NCBI RefSeq assembly: GCF_036880985.1
Contig: NZ_JBAJNO010000009.1
Span: 2,578,501 to 2,642,500 of the forward strand
Reading direction: 5' to 3'
Source: Limibacter armeniacum
GTDB taxonomy: Bacteria > Bacteroidota > Bacteroidia > Cytophagales > Flammeovirgaceae
Length of the DNA stretch: 64,000 bases
Shown here: one piece after another, positions 1 through 9,179 of the stretch
How the letters are laid out: each line of letters starts with the position of its first letter
Position numbering within the stretch: the stretch's first letter is position 1
Program-made: the position numbers and the translations under genes
Notes under the pieces: model-generated
Databases searched by the model: none
What the model was told of the DNA's origin: nothing
What the model saw: only the letters and a program-made list of their open reading frames with translations

Positions 1-1311
1 TTCTTTGGTCATTTTTCGGTTAAAAACCATACGGATAAAGATCTCATTCATATACCCCCACATCACGATAGATGGGTGGTTATAATTTTGACGGATGTGC
101 TCCAGTTGCATATCAGTACATACCTTGAAATACTCTTCTGTATCTGTTACATCATTGATTACAGGAATCTCTGACCATGACAACAACCCTAACTCATCAC
201 AAGCCTTGTACACCTCAGGATCATGCGGGTAATGGGCGATTCGGATAAAGTTGGCTCCCATCTCCTTCAATAACTTCATGTCCTTCCGGTGAATCGCATT
301 TGGCAATGCATTCCCTAAACCCTTATAGTCCTGATGACGATTTGCACCAACTAATTTGAGGTGCTTGCCATTAAGGAAAAAGCCTTTGTCTGCATCTATA
401 CTAAACCAACGAAAACCAAATGATGTCTCTACTTCATCCAGTACCTTTCCAGTTTTCTGTTCAATCAGCTTCGTCTCTACTGTATACAAGTAAGGATCTT
501 CTGGTGACCATAGGTGTGGTTGAGTAATCGCTTTACTCATTAACATAAAGTCAGTAGTAGTACCTTGAGCTAACTTCAGCTTTTGACTCGTTTCCATTAC
601 AGTATGTCCATCAGCATCTTTCAACACTGATTTTACCAACAACCGTTTTGTCAATGCTTCCTCATTTTTGACCTTGCCCCAAACTTTCAGTTTCCCTGAT
701 GCTTCGGATAAATCTTCCGCCTTTACAAATACTCCATCAGATGCATAATTATCCATCTCAAAGTGAGTAGGGGACACTGTGATCAAATGAACATCTCGAT
801 AGATACCTCCATAGAATGTAAAGTCGGCATCCAATGGAGGTATATTCCAGTTATGACGGTTATCTAGTTTTACTCGAAGTTGGTTGGTTTTCCCATATTG
901 AACTATGTCTGTGATATCATATCGGAAAGCATTATAACCTCCTCTGTGATGACCAATTGGTTCATGGTTCAAAAACACTTGTGTTTCCTGATTTGCTGCT
1001 TCAAAGTGAAGGTAAATCTTTCTGCCCTTCCAATCTTCAGGAATTATGACAGCCTTACGGTACCAACCTACGCCACGGTAATATTTGCCATTGCCCTCAA
1101 AAGCATCTTTCTGGTTCCATGTATGGGGAATATTTACTGTCTGCCAGTCTGACTCCTCCACTTTAGTGTCTTGCCTGAAATCTCCTTTGTGAAATTGCCA
1201 CCCTGTATTGATGGTTTCTGAATGCCTGCCCTGCCCTAATGCCGTACTCCATAAAATAGCCTGAATCAGTATCAGCACTCCCTTACACATTGTCATTGTA
1301 TTGTATTTCAT
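1..1311 (-). CDS. Glycoside hydrolase family 2 enzyme (beta-galactosidase/beta-glucuronidase type), C-terminus cut by window edge
   Basis: 437 residues are visible and the frame is still open at base 1. An N-terminal signal peptide (hydrophobic CKGVLILIQAILW, then ALGQ) points to export. It is followed by the jelly-roll sugar-binding domain (from about residue 28: GWQFHKGDF, then the NIPHTWN and YYRGVGWYRK motifs), the immunoglobulin-like domain, and the start of the TIM barrel (FGFRWF, GANRHQD, IRIAHYPHDP). The general acid/base of the family lies in WGYMNE, so Glu423 is the expected proton donor; the nucleophile Glu would be beyond the edge. It lies 168 bases downstream of susD on the same strand, so it probably cleaves the glycan imported by that SusC/SusD pair. 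The exact substrate cannot be read from sequence. Confidence 0.9.
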   Translation of the reverse strand, partial: MKYNTMTMCKGVLILIQAILWSTALGQGRHSETINTGWQFHKGDFRQDTKVEESDWQTVNIPHTWNQKDAFEGNGKYYRGVGWYRKAVIIPEDWKGRKIYLHFEAANQETQVFLNHEPIGHHRGGYNAFRYDITDIVQYGKTNQLRVKLDNRHNWNIPPLDADFTFYGGIYRDVHLITVSPTHFEMDNYASDGVFVKAEDLSEASGKLKVWGKVKNEEALTKRLLVKSVLKDADGHTVMETSQKLKLAQGTTTDFMLMSKAITQPHLWSPEDPYLYTVETKLIEQKTGKVLDEVETSFGFRWFSIDADKGFFLNGKHLKLVGANRHQDYKGLGNALPNAIHRKDMKLLKEMGANFIRIAHYPHDPEVYKACDELGLLSWSEIPVINDVTDTEEYFKVCTDMQLEHIRQNYNHPSIVMWGYMNEIFIRMVFNRKMTKE

Positions 1312-1410
1312 AAATAGGTTTTCTGGATTGAGGTTTAATAATGAAAGCCTAGAAAAAATCTTGTAACTAATTTAACTTTTTAAGCGCTCCATACTCAACT
1401 TTCAAATGAA

Positions 1411-1444
1411 TAAACCCAGAGCAGCAAGGCATACTCTGGGTTTA
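1411..1444 (-). terminator. Hairpin between susD and the GH2 gene
   Basis: An 11-bp perfect stem (TAAACCCAGAG at 1411-1421 pairing with 1434-1444) and a 12-base loop lie just after the susD stop. On the minus strand the following bases are only moderately T-rich (TTTATTCATTTG), so it may be a weak terminator or a processing site that lowers expression of the GH2 gene relative to susCD. Confidence 0.55.
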
Positions 1445-1479
1445 GGATAATCTTAGTAAATGAAAACTATTGATCTATA

Positions 1480-2967
1480 TTAAATAGCTGGTTCTCTCAA
1501 AAGAGGATTCAAGTCTTCCTGTGCCAATGGAATAGGCAGGAACTCTGACTCACCAGGTATGAAGCCTGGTAGTACCGATTGTGCCTTTCCTGTTCTCACC
1601 AAATCCATAAAGCGGTCACCCCACTCACATGAGAATTCGGCACGACGCTCATTGATAATATCGTCAAGCGTTGGAGATCCAATTGGCTCTAATCCTGCAC
1701 GCACCCTTACTTCATTAAGTGGTGTTGCAGCATCTCCACCAACTTTCAGATTTGCTTCTGCATTCATCAACAATACGTCAGCATAGCGTAACACACGGAT
1801 GTTATTGTTTGCTCCATAGTTATTACGGCCTTCTGTCAGTTGGTTTTTAGGTGTGTAAGCTTTTCCATTGTAATGAGCTTTTAACCCATCCAAGTAGCTA
1901 GGCACAAACTCTGCAATTTCATCACCTGCAGGTGTTGTTGCTCCTGACTCCAATACCGCTACATCCCAACGAGTAGAGTCATTTCTTTCGTTCAGGAAGT
2001 CCAAGAAACCTCCTTCCAAAATCATAAAGCCCCACCCGTTAACAGGCGCTGCATTTCCACGAGGGCCTTGGTGCTGGAACCATGCTCCACCATATACCTG
2101 ATCGCCATCACCATTTCCAAAATCAGTAAACTGTAGCTCATACAATGACTCAGGTGCTAGTTTACCTGGAATCTTGAACAGGTTATAGTAATCTGAGTAC
2201 AAAGAGAAACCTCCTTCACTGATAATCTTATCTGTCAGGTTTTTCACTGTGGCATAGTCTTCTTCATACAAAGCAACTTTAGCCTTCAGTGCCATTGCTG
2301 TGTATTTTGTTACTGCCCCTTGGTGAGATTGCTGATCAGGTCTCCCTGCCGGCAAGTGCTCAATACAGTAATCCAACTCACTGTGAATAAATTCACGAAC
2401 TCCTGCTTGCTTCACTTTAGGCAAGTCCAGACGCATCAAGTTTTCAAAATCCACCAATGGCACATCTCCCCAAAGGTTAGAGATAAAGAAGTAAGCTAAT
2501 GCTCTATGGAAACGAATCTCTGCCTCATACTGATTCCCCAACTCAATGTCAGCCTCATCAGTAAGGTGCTCACGAAAACGATTTAATAGCGCCTCATTGT
2601 TATATGTCGTATAGACAATATTGTACAGTGCATTCCATGAGTTATTTAATGCCCAAAAACCCTTGATTGCACCATAGTTGAACCGCTCAACATTTAGGTA
2701 ATCAAACTGGTCATTGTCTGACCCGCCCCCTTTTGTCACCTCATCACCACGTACATTCAGCAATGGCCAGATTTCCCATTGTGACATACGGCGACGAGTA
2801 GTTCCATATACTCCTGATACGGGGCCATACATCTGACTTTTATCTGCATAGTTTAGCTCTTCAGTTGGAGCTGTATTTTCCTGAGTAATACCCAGAAACT
2901 CATCAGTACATGATGACATAGACATTAGCGCCATTAATCCGGCTGCAACGATATATCTGATTTTCAT
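1480..2967 (-). CDS. SusD/RagB-family glycan-binding outer-membrane lipoprotein
   Basis: 495 residues. The N-terminus is a lipoprotein signal ending at Cys20 (SMSSC), followed by TDE; acidic residues right after the lipidated Cys are typical of surface-exposed lipoproteins in Bacteroidota. The body has the TPR-rich SusD features: the ALAYFFISNLWGDVPLV block around residues 155-171, ALKAKVALYEEDY, and the C-terminal RVLRYADVLLMNAEA and ERRAEFSCEWGDRFMDLVR blocks. SusD proteins cap the TonB-dependent SusC channel at the cell surface and capture oligosaccharides. It starts 30 bases after the susC stop, so the two are co-transcribed. The ligand is not predictable. Confidence 0.95.
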   Translation of the reverse strand: MKIRYIVAAGLMALMSMSSCTDEFLGITQENTAPTEELNYADKSQMYGPVSGVYGTTRRRMSQWEIWPLLNVRGDEVTKGGGSDNDQFDYLNVERFNYGAIKGFWALNNSWNALYNIVYTTYNNEALLNRFREHLTDEADIELGNQYEAEIRFHRALAYFFISNLWGDVPLVDFENLMRLDLPKVKQAGVREFIHSELDYCIEHLPAGRPDQQSHQGAVTKYTAMALKAKVALYEEDYATVKNLTDKIISEGGFSLYSDYYNLFKIPGKLAPESLYELQFTDFGNGDGDQVYGGAWFQHQGPRGNAAPVNGWGFMILEGGFLDFLNERNDSTRWDVAVLESGATTPAGDEIAEFVPSYLDGLKAHYNGKAYTPKNQLTEGRNNYGANNNIRVLRYADVLLMNAEANLKVGGDAATPLNEVRVRAGLEPIGSPTLDDIINERRAEFSCEWGDRFMDLVRTGKAQSVLPGFIPGESEFLPIPLAQEDLNPLLREPAI

Positions 2968-2997
2968 GGTTTCTAAATTTTTGGTCCCTTTAATCTC

Positions 2998-5900
2998 TTA
3001 AAATGTCAAGTTTGCACCCAATGAGAATACTGCAGGGATTGGGTAAACTGACTGGTCAACTCCATCTATTACCTCTGGCGTAAATCCGTTGGTATTAAAG
3101 AAGGTATAAGGACGGTCAGCATTGACATAGATCTGTGCTGCACTCATTCTCAGCTTATCCAAAGCACTTTTTGGAAGGCTGTAAGCCAAGCGTACATTCT
3201 GGATACGGAAGTATGAAGCATCTTCCAAGAAGAAGTCATTAAACTTGCCATTGTTCCAAGTATTGAATAAGCCTTCTGCTGAAGGGTAGGCATTTGTAGA
3301 TCCCTCGCCACTCCAAAGGTTTTCAGCAAGGTTGGCATCTAGGTTATTCAAGCCATGTTTATTGATATCAGCACGACGTCTGTTAAAGATCGTTACGCCA
3401 CCTACACCCTGAAATGCTGCTGCTAAACTCCAACCTTTATATTGAAGGTTCATATTCAAACCATATGTGAAATCAGGTTGATAATCACCCAATAGTTGAC
3501 GGTCATCATTGTCCAAGACACCATCGCCATTGGTATCAACATAACGGAAATCACCTGGCTTCAAACCATTAGCAACTGCAATTGGATCTGCATCAATCTC
3601 TGCTTGGTTTTGATAAACACCATCTGTTTTCCAACCATAGAATGAGTAAATTGGTGAACCAACTTCAGAACGTTGAGGGAATTCAGCAGAGCCTGTCATG
3701 ATATAAGGTTGGTCAGCCAAAGAAGTTACTTCATTATGCAATTTTGTAAAGTTACCACCAACTGAGTAACTAAAATCAGTACCTATCTGGTCACTCCAGT
3801 TCATAACCAGCTCAAGTCCTGAGTTTCTTACTGAACCAGTGTTTTGAAGAAGTGTTCCATTACCATTTGGCAGAGTAGTACGAATTACTAGGTTTTTAGT
3901 GTCTCGAATAAAGTAATCTGCTTCAAATGACAAGCGATCATTTAGGAACCTAGAATCCAAACCAAAGTTTAGTTCTTCCACCACTTCCCATTTAAGGTCC
4001 GTGTAGTTTGTTTGGTTAATCATACCAGGAACCAATATTGCATCTCCGAAGATACCTGAGTCATCCAAACCACCACTTGATACTGTTGCAAAACCATCAT
4101 TATGTGTTACATGGTCATTACCCAATCGACCCCATGAAGCACGCAGTTTCAGGAAACTAACTCCTTTGTCTGCTACATCTGCCATAAATGGTTCATCCGA
4201 AATGATCCAACCTGCACCAATTGAAGGGAAGTAACCCCAAGTTTGCTGATATTTTGAAGAACCATCTGCACGCATTGTCAATGACAGCAAGTAACGCTCC
4301 TTATAATCATAAGATACACGTGTAAAAGCCGACAAACCATGGAAACGCTCTCCATCATCATAAGCTGTAGTGGTTGCAGCATCAGCTCCATCAATATAAT
4401 CAGGTAATGTCGTGCCTTGTGCAGTACCTCTAAGTGTATACCATTGTTGCTGTCTTGCAGAGAAGCCCGCCATTACATTCAAGTTGTGCTCACCTAATGT
4501 ATTGTACCATGTAACAGTGTTGTCCCAAACGTAATTGCTATTCCATGTATGTGATTTATCTAGCAGGTTAATCTGCTGTATATTGTCTCCAGCAATGTAT
4601 TCAGGTGTATATTTACGACTGCGGTTGAAACGGAAGTCCATATTCATTGCCGAACGGAATACGATGTCTTTTGCACTGAATGGACGTAGCTCTGCGTAAA
4701 TAGTTGGAAGGAAACGTGTTGCTTTTGAGATATCATCACCACGGTAATATGCTACTGCTGCAGGGTTCGTATAGTAAGTACTGAAGCCTAAGTCATGTGG
4801 GTTCGCAAATTTTACAGGATAAGCTCTATCATCTGAAAGTGAGTTATCCATGACAGGATAAATTGGGCTGTTTGTATATGCGTTGAACCATGCATTACCA
4901 TCATCAACCTGACGTTGCTCATTGGTTAGGTTCATACTCATTCCGATTTTCAGGTTGTCCGAAACATCAAAGTCCGCTTTACCACGAAGTCCAAGTCTCT
5001 TGTACATGCCTGTAGCATCCATCATACCTTCTTGGTCAAAGTAGCTAACACCAAATGAGTAAGTCGCTTTTTCTGTTCCACCATTCAAGCCAATATTATG
5101 ACTTTGGATAGGGGCACTGTCTCTCAACAACACATCATACCAATCAGTTGAAACAGCAGGAATACCATTTTCTCCACCATACATATCGATTGACTTCTGG
5201 ATCACTGCAGCATAATCAGCATTGTTGGAAGCATTCATCACATTAGCGTACTGCTCAGAATTAGCCATCTTCAATCGCTGTGTCACTTTCTGAACACCGT
5301 AGTAACCATCATAGGATACACGCATCTTTGTGCCTTTCTTACCTCCTTTAGTCGTAATCAGTACAACACCATTTGCAGCACGTACACCGTAAATAGCTGC
5401 AGCTGAAGCATCTTTCAGAATGGACATTGACTCAATATCATTCGGGTTCAGGAAGTTGATATCGTCTACAAACATACCGTCTACCACATATAGAGGGTCA
5501 GAGTTTTGCAGGGAGCCTACACCACGGATACGCACTGTTGGCCCTTCACCTGGAGCACCCGAGTTGGTAATCGTTACACCTGGAACTTTACCCTGAATTG
5601 ACTGCATCGGTGAAGTAGAACTCATCGCTGTAATATCATCTGCGTTAACAGTTGCAATTGGCGATGTCAGGTCTTTTTCCTTTGCAGTTCCATATCCTAC
5701 TACTACAACTTCTTCCAGTTGCTCCATATCCTCTTCAAGGATAATGTTGAACTGTGTCTGGTTGTTAACCTCAACTTCTTGAGACAAATAACCAATATAA
5801 GAAACCATCAGTGTTTCAGTTCCACTAGGAATTTGCAAACTGAAATTTCCATCAAAGTTTGTAATCGTTCCTTGTGTACTTCCCTTAATGACAATGTTTG

Positions 5901-6051
5901 CTCCTATGATTGGCTCACTAGCCTGATCTTGTACTGTACCTCTAACTGTAATAGATTGTGCCTTTGCCACTCCGGACCAAAGACATGCAAGCAAGAGTAA
6001 AGAGAGTAGCATTCCGCTCTTTCTCTTTAATGAATGGTAGAATGTCCTCAT
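2998..6051 (-). CDS. SusC/RagA-family TonB-dependent outer-membrane transporter
   Basis: 1017 residues, normal for the family. Order of parts: signal peptide (LLSLLLLACLWSGVAKAQ, to about residue 32); a carboxypeptidase-regulatory-like beta-sandwich (ITVRGTVQD to about residue 108); a TonB box region (LEEVVVVGYG, about residues 112-121); the plug domain with the SusC signature VDGMFVDDINFLNPNDIES and YGVRAANGVVLITTKGG; then a 22-strand barrel ending in the outer-membrane C-terminus LGANLTF. It imports glycan oligomers with energy from TonB-ExbBD. It is the first gene of a susC-susD-GH2 unit; no ECF sigma/anti-sigma or hybrid sensor gene lies beside it in the window. Confidence 0.96.
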   Translation of the reverse strand: MRTFYHSLKRKSGMLLSLLLLACLWSGVAKAQSITVRGTVQDQASEPIIGANIVIKGSTQGTITNFDGNFSLQIPSGTETLMVSYIGYLSQEVEVNNQTQFNIILEEDMEQLEEVVVVGYGTAKEKDLTSPIATVNADDITAMSSTSPMQSIQGKVPGVTITNSGAPGEGPTVRIRGVGSLQNSDPLYVVDGMFVDDINFLNPNDIESMSILKDASAAAIYGVRAANGVVLITTKGGKKGTKMRVSYDGYYGVQKVTQRLKMANSEQYANVMNASNNADYAAVIQKSIDMYGGENGIPAVSTDWYDVLLRDSAPIQSHNIGLNGGTEKATYSFGVSYFDQEGMMDATGMYKRLGLRGKADFDVSDNLKIGMSMNLTNEQRQVDDGNAWFNAYTNSPIYPVMDNSLSDDRAYPVKFANPHDLGFSTYYTNPAAVAYYRGDDISKATRFLPTIYAELRPFSAKDIVFRSAMNMDFRFNRSRKYTPEYIAGDNIQQINLLDKSHTWNSNYVWDNTVTWYNTLGEHNLNVMAGFSARQQQWYTLRGTAQGTTLPDYIDGADAATTTAYDDGERFHGLSAFTRVSYDYKERYLLSLTMRADGSSKYQQTWGYFPSIGAGWIISDEPFMADVADKGVSFLKLRASWGRLGNDHVTHNDGFATVSSGGLDDSGIFGDAILVPGMINQTNYTDLKWEVVEELNFGLDSRFLNDRLSFEADYFIRDTKNLVIRTTLPNGNGTLLQNTGSVRNSGLELVMNWSDQIGTDFSYSVGGNFTKLHNEVTSLADQPYIMTGSAEFPQRSEVGSPIYSFYGWKTDGVYQNQAEIDADPIAVANGLKPGDFRYVDTNGDGVLDNDDRQLLGDYQPDFTYGLNMNLQYKGWSLAAAFQGVGGVTIFNRRRADINKHGLNNLDANLAENLWSGEGSTNAYPSAEGLFNTWNNGKFNDFFLEDASYFRIQNVRLAYSLPKSALDKLRMSAAQIYVNADRPYTFFNTNGFTPEVIDGVDQSVYPIPAVFSLGANLTF

Positions 6052-6240
6052 ACCTTAAAATATTATAGTGATTGTGTGTAAATAAGCCTCTGGTTTTTCA
6101 GTCAAGTGCATTTAACCGAACCTTATAATGAACTCACAGTGTTGAAATCAATGAAAAATGATTGTCCATTATTTTTGCCATTCCTGAAGGTGATCAGACT
6201 TTAGGAAGGCGAGACCAACCTGTGCTGTTGATTATGGAAC

Positions 6241-6274
6241 CAAACCTAGTATTCAGGTCAAAAAACTCCACAAA
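6241..6274 (-). promoter_or_regulatory. Possible susC promoter
   Basis: On the minus strand TTTG (6274-6271), a 22-base spacer, then TAGGTTTG (6248-6241) fits the Bacteroidota consensus TTTG / TAnnTTTG; the spacer is at the long end. It would give a leader of about 180 bases before susC. Confidence 0.4.
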
Positions 6275-6535
6275 AAAGTTTATCATCTACACTTATAACA
6301 GACTATAAGAGGTGGTTTTAAGGGTGAGATTTTTGCTTTTTAAAAACAATACAAATTACTGATTTACTGCACTTTAAATATTATTAAACATTCAATGTTT
6401 CAATTAAAAAACCATTAAGTGTAAAAACACCACCTATAAATAGATATCTAGTTGAAACCGTGTATCAAAGTTCTCTTTTTGCCTTCACATTCAAGATGAA
6501 AATGCATAAAATCCAGAACGAGTCTTAAACCAAAA

Positions 6536-6567
6536 AAGCCCCTGTATCAATAAAGACACAGGGGCTT
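6536..6567 (-). terminator. Intrinsic terminator after the pirin gene
   Basis: 10-bp perfect stem AAGCCCCTGT / ACAGGGGCTT, followed on the minus strand by a run of T (A-tract at 6532-6537). It lies 26 bases after the pirin stop. Confidence 0.85.
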
Positions 6568-6592
6568 ATATTACTCAGCTCTTAACTTCTTC

Positions 6593-7465
6593 TTAATTCA
6601 TTGGTACTTCCATCAGCAATACTCTTGCATTACTATCAGCTTTTATTTTGATTTCCGCTGCGTCCCAAATACCAAAACCATCACGTTTGTTCAACTGCTG
6701 CCCTTCAATGGTCACATCACCTTCTAAAACAAAAGCATATACACCTTGTCCCTGTCCATGCAGTTTATAAGAAGTTTCTGTTCCCTGATCCAAGTTACCG
6801 ATGTTGAACCAAGCATTTTGGTGAATCCACACGCCCTCATCATCAGGGTTAGGGGATAGCACCTGAGCAAACTCATTGCTCATTTTCTCCTTGTCCAATT
6901 TGATTTGGTCATAACGAGGCTCCACATTCTTCTTGTCAGGAAAGACCCAGATTTGCAAGAACTTCACTTCCTTATCTTTGTTCTTGTTATACTCGCTATG
7001 GTGTACACCTGTACCTGCACTCATTACTTGGATATCACCTTCTCGTATCACCGTAGTGTTACCCATGCTGTCTTTGTGCTCTAAATCTCCCTCCAGTGGA
7101 ATAGAAATGATTTCCATATTGTCATGAGGGTGCGTACCAAAGCCCATTCCTGGAGCTACCTGATCATCATTCAATACACGAAGCATACCGAAATGGATAC
7201 GGTCAGGATTGTAATAGCTTGCAAAACTGAATGTGTGATTTGAATGTAACCATCCATGGTTAGCTACGCCTCTTGTTGCTGCTTTATGCAATACGGTTTT
7301 CATAGTTATCTCCTCTTTATTGGGTAAATGATTAAATCCTACAATGTCTGTCAGCGATAATGTCTTTACATTTTCAGCCACAGGTCCTGCTTTGAGTAAC
7401 TGCTTTCCTGAAAGTACTCCAGCTACACCAAGCAGTGATTTTTTGATAAAAGACTTTCTATTCAC
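6593..7465 (-). CDS. Pirin-like bicupin protein with an N-terminal Tat-like signal
   Basis: The bicupin core begins at the internal ATG at 7303 (MKTVLHKAATRG) and matches full-length bacterial pirins (236 residues). Metal ligands are seen in HPHDNMEI (His112, His114 in the 290-residue form) and in HHSE (His156, Glu158). The frame stays open upstream, and from the GTG at 7465 it encodes MNRKSFIKKSLLGVAGVLSG, which resembles a twin-arginine signal with RK in place of RR, plus a linker. I chose that GTG because the extension looks like protein. However, the ATG at 7303 has a perfect AGGAG site seven bases upstream, so a cytoplasmic form may be the main or an extra product. Pirins are quercetinase-like or regulatory; the function here is unknown. 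It follows the AraC gene on the same strand. Confidence 0.8.
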   Translation of the reverse strand: MNRKSFIKKSLLGVAGVLSGKQLLKAGPVAENVKTLSLTDIVGFNHLPNKEEITMKTVLHKAATRGVANHGWLHSNHTFSFASYYNPDRIHFGMLRVLNDDQVAPGMGFGTHPHDNMEIISIPLEGDLEHKDSMGNTTVIREGDIQVMSAGTGVHHSEYNKNKDKEVKFLQIWVFPDKKNVEPRYDQIKLDKEKMSNEFAQVLSPNPDDEGVWIHQNAWFNIGNLDQGTETSYKLHGQGQGVYAFVLEGDVTIEGQQLNKRDGFGIWDAAEIKIKADSNARVLLMEVPMN

Positions 7466-7561
7466 AAGCGATTCTTTTATTGTTCTTGATATTACAAATA
7501 TCCGAAACAACACATTGTCAGTAAATGCAAAAATCAGGTAATGAGATACAAAAGTCCAATA

Positions 7562-8443
7562 TCACCCACCTTCCTTGATTGCATATTGCTTAAAATCCTT
7601 GATCGACATACCCGTATTTCTTTTAAAGAAGTTACTGAAGTGGGACGGCTCTTTGAACCCAACCACATAAGCAATCTCTTTTGCCGTAAGCGCTGAATGG
7701 ATTAATAACCTTTTTGCCTCTAGTAAAAGTCTGTTTTGTATATATTCCTTCGCTGTATTTCCTACCAGTGCATGGATGGTCTTATTCAGGTGGTCTGGCG
7801 TAATGGCTAATCGCTCTGCATAATAGTTGACTTTATGCTCTTTGGTGTAATTCGCTTCTACCAATGCTTTGAATTCTCGAAGAATGACTTGTGCAGAAGA
7901 TTTCTGTTGGTGAGGGTTTTGAGGTAATGTGCATACGTTATTGGCTGTAATCAAAAAGAGCTTCAGGTAAGCCCCTACAGCATCCCATGAAAATTTTGCA
8001 TGTCGCTCTTCACATTTCATAATCTGATGTACGATAGTTTCCAATTCATCATACACAGATGGTTCTACATGCAGGGGAGGAGTATCACCTGATTCTCTGA
8101 AGAGGTTTATTTCAGAAATAAAAGCTGTATCAATATGATGCTCTTCCAGAAACGCTTTGGTCACGGTGATAGCCCACCCCTCAGTAGGCTCTTTCTCTAT
8201 TACCTGATGGATTTGCCCAGGACTTACAAAAAACACCTGATACGTACCAAGTCTATACACATTAAAGTCAATGATATGCATTCCTGTTGCGCTTTTGATC
8301 AATAGGATTGTATAGAAGTCATGTCTGTGTGGAATATCAGCTTTTCCCTTTCTTCTCCGATAGACTTCTCCCATATCATTGACAATGACAGGAACCTTTG
8401 GTTTATGACTGTCCGGTGCTGTATAGACTTTAATATTATCCAT
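7562..8443 (-). CDS. AraC-family transcriptional regulator with N-terminal cupin
   Basis: 293 residues. Residues 20-110 form an AraC-type cupin sensor (IPHRHDFYTILLI, VFFVSPGQIHQV). Residues about 190-288 are the two helix-turn-helix motifs: YYAERLAITPDHLNKTIHALVG and the second, better conserved AKEIAYVVGFKEPSHFSNFFKRNTG. This arrangement is that of one-component regulators that bind a small aromatic or sugar ligand. The gene sits 8 bases after the degenerate receiver gene and 96 bases before the pirin frame, all on the minus strand, so it probably controls this cluster. The ligand is unknown. Confidence 0.9.
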   Translation of the reverse strand: MDNIKVYTAPDSHKPKVPVIVNDMGEVYRRRKGKADIPHRHDFYTILLIKSATGMHIIDFNVYRLGTYQVFFVSPGQIHQVIEKEPTEGWAITVTKAFLEEHHIDTAFISEINLFRESGDTPPLHVEPSVYDELETIVHQIMKCEERHAKFSWDAVGAYLKLFLITANNVCTLPQNPHQQKSSAQVILREFKALVEANYTKEHKVNYYAERLAITPDHLNKTIHALVGNTAKEYIQNRLLLEAKRLLIHSALTAKEIAYVVGFKEPSHFSNFFKRNTGMSIKDFKQYAIKEGG

Positions 8444-8451
8444 TCTTGAAA

Positions 8452-8796
8452 CTAGAAAATATTGTCCTGAATATTGATCTTATAGGCACTCTTTCGTTGA
8501 TCAAGAACCTGCCTGATCTCTGTATATAGTAAACCGCTTCCTCCTCCATAATGCTGTACTATACTTGTATCAGGAGATTGGTGACTAAATAATGCCCTCA
8601 ACTTCTTCTCAGACTTTTCTGAAATACCACCTCCAAATAATACAATATCAAAATCCTGTTGCTGAAACATTGTAATAGCCTCTTCATCTGTAGTAACACC
8701 TTTTGCTACCCATGCCTCTTCTTTATTCAGCAACCGAACAACAATCGATAAAATTTCTTTATCTCTACCTATAGCTAATATATTTACCTTATCCAT
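8452..8796 (-). CDS. Degenerate receiver-domain protein lacking the phosphoacceptor Asp
   Basis: 114 residues that fold-match a CheY receiver: beta1 VNILAIGRD, helix KEILSIVVRLLNKE, beta3 FDIVLFGGGI. Where a functional receiver has the phosphorylated Asp after beta3, this protein has Gly55-Gly56, and the N-terminal acidic pair is reduced to RD. It is therefore not expected to be phosphorylated. A strong Shine-Dalgarno sequence (AAAGGAG) supports the ATG at 8796. Only 8 bases separate it from the AraC gene, so the two are co-expressed; an adaptor or ligand-binding role with the AraC protein is possible but unproven. Confidence 0.7.
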   Translation of the reverse strand: MDKVNILAIGRDKEILSIVVRLLNKEEAWVAKGVTTDEEAITMFQQQDFDIVLFGGGISEKSEKKLRALFSHQSPDTSIVQHYGGGSGLLYTEIRQVLDQRKSAYKINIQDNIF

Positions 8797-9179
8797 AGTT
8801 TTCTCCTTTCCTACCTCTTATTCAAAAACTTGACGAATATACACACTTAAAGTTTAAACATTAATAATCCCATAAATGTTTAATTCACTGTCACTTCTGA
8901 ATAGAAATTAAGTTCTATGATCAGGTCCTTTGGTCGGATAGTTGATAAAAGTTTGACTTGCAACTCTAAAAGTTCGGGAATTGAGACAGTTTTATGATAT
9001 TTGCAGTTGATCAATTCAGCAAAAACGAAACCTTGATATGGGTAATTCCTGTATTTAAAGAAAATGTCTGTATTTTCAGCGAAATCTTAATGTAGTAGTG
9101 TTGCTGAGTGAGTGAACTCCAGAAATAGTATTTAGATAGTTTAAAGAAGCTGGAGTATTGAAACAAACAAACCCCGTCG
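8797..9179. other. Divergent intergenic region
   Basis: 383 bases between the receiver gene (minus) and the CNNM gene (plus). A 9-bp dyad TTAAACATT / AATGTTTAA (8854-8862 and 8875-8883) lies upstream of the receiver gene and could be an operator. A 6-bp stem CTCCAG/CTGGAG spans 9119-9155. No gene seen. Confidence 0.5.

Larger units (their letters stand above)
6052..6592. other. Intergenic region upstream of susC, AT-rich
   Basis: 541 bases without a convincing gene. It holds a possible susC promoter (6241-6274) and the terminator of the pirin gene (6536-6567). Bases 6300-6530 are very AT-rich with many stops in all frames; I see no coding signal there. Confidence 0.6.

Noticed and set aside
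880-1152. 90-residue plus-strand frame
   Set aside because: It lies antisense within the GH2 gene, which has clear family motifs across the whole stretch.
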